From Candidatus Saccharimonadota bacterium (GTDB lineage Bacteria; Patescibacteriota; Saccharimonadia; Saccharimonadales; Saccharimonadaceae): 5,251 nucleotides of DNA. Below, one piece after another: positions 5,162 through 5,251 of the stretch (positions are counted from its first letter, which is position 1; each line of letters opens with the position of its first letter). The notes under the pieces are model-generated. The model searched no databases. It was not told the origin of the DNA and worked only from the letters and a program-made list of their open reading frames with translations. The position numbers were made by a program, and so were the translations under genes. The DNA lies in the NCBI GenBank assembly GCA_017511405.1, contig JAFWKB010000046.1, positions 1 to 5,251 on the forward strand, read 5' to 3'.

Positions 5162-5192
5162 GGTGATTTATATCTGTAAATCACCCTTTTTT
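5162..5192 (+). terminator. Intrinsic terminator after tRNA-Lys
   Basis: A perfect 9-bp stem GGTGATTTA (5162-5170) / TAAATCACC (5177-5185) with a 6-nt loop is followed by C and six T (5187-5192). It ends the tRNA transcript with a trailer of about 75 nt. The stem could also stop a minus-strand transcript coming from the right edge, although the T run on that side is broken (ATTTAATTT). Confidence 0.88.
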
Positions 5193-5197
5193 GTGCA

Positions 5198-5251
5198 TCA
5201 ATTTCGAGGTTCGAAACCATATTTCTGACCAAAATGTCCTTTTCGACGAGA
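5198..5251 (-). CDS. Possible C-terminal end of a minus-strand gene running in from the right edge
   Basis: From the window edge one minus-strand frame is open for 17 codons and stops at TGA (5198-5200), giving SRRKGHFGQKYGFEPRN. The composition is plausible for a basic protein tail, and the terminator stem at 5162-5185 lies just downstream. Seventeen open codons are weak evidence, though, and strings such as GFEPR also arise when tRNA T-arm-like DNA is translated, so this may not be a gene. No family is recognised. Confidence 0.25.
   Translation of the reverse strand, partial: SRRKGHFGQKYGFEPRN

Noticed and set aside
5150..5179. Nine-codon ORF after the tRNA (MKLNGDLYL)
   Set aside because: It has no SD, overlaps the terminator stem, and is too short to separate from chance.
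1..5251. CRISPR array, insertion sequence, integrase, or toxin-antitoxin pair
   Set aside because: No regularly spaced repeats, transposase or recombinase motifs, or terminal inverted repeats were seen. The 62-aa and 397-aa pair does not resemble a known toxin-antitoxin family.

Overview
The window looks like a piece of a compact bacterial chromosome. All recognisable protein genes lie on the minus strand, packed with short gaps, and one tRNA gene lies on the plus strand near the right edge. The murein gene murB, functional Shine-Dalgarno (SD) sequences and sigma70-type promoters make it bacterial. Several traits would fit a Patescibacteria/CPR-type genome: a 7TM-plus-GAF-like membrane protein without a kinase, orphan proteins, very short intergenic regions and apparently leaderless starts. 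This placement is an inference, because no marker gene here proves it. TGA, TAA and TAG all act as stops, so the genetic code is probably standard.

Layout from left to right. (1) 1-804, minus: most of murB (UDP-N-acetylenolpyruvoylglucosamine reductase), whose C-terminus lies beyond the left edge. (2) 824-2158, minus: a 444-aa polytopic membrane protein with a 7TM sensor-type N-terminus, two further helices and a degenerate GAF-like tail. (3) 2210-2236: an intrinsic terminator lying directly beside the promoter of gene 2. (4) 2244-3347, minus: a 367-aa Rossmann/methyltransferase-like protein. It has the best promoter of the window and a stem-loop at the 5' end of its predicted mRNA. (5) 3486-3674, minus: a 62-aa very acidic protein with an apparently leaderless start. 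(6) 3694-4887, minus: a 397-aa orphan protein with a Fur-box-like inverted repeat inside its promoter. (7) 5040-5116, plus: tRNA-Lys(CTT) with encoded CCA, followed by an intrinsic terminator. (8) 5198-5251, minus: possibly the last 17 codons of another gene.

Transcription can be read as two pairs plus single units. The 397-aa gene is followed after 19 nt by the 62-aa gene, and the 444-aa gene is followed after 19 nt by murB. In both pairs the 19-nt gap holds an extended -10 element whose hexamer ends 6 nt before the ATG, with no SD, so the second gene could be made from its own leaderless mRNA. The upstream members instead have SD sequences on very short predicted leaders. No functional link between the proteins can be shown from sequence. 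murB is peptidoglycan housekeeping, the 444-aa protein is a probable envelope sensor, and the other three have unknown roles. No transposon, CRISPR array, integrase or defence system was seen. The most interesting signals are the promoter architectures and the small acidic protein.
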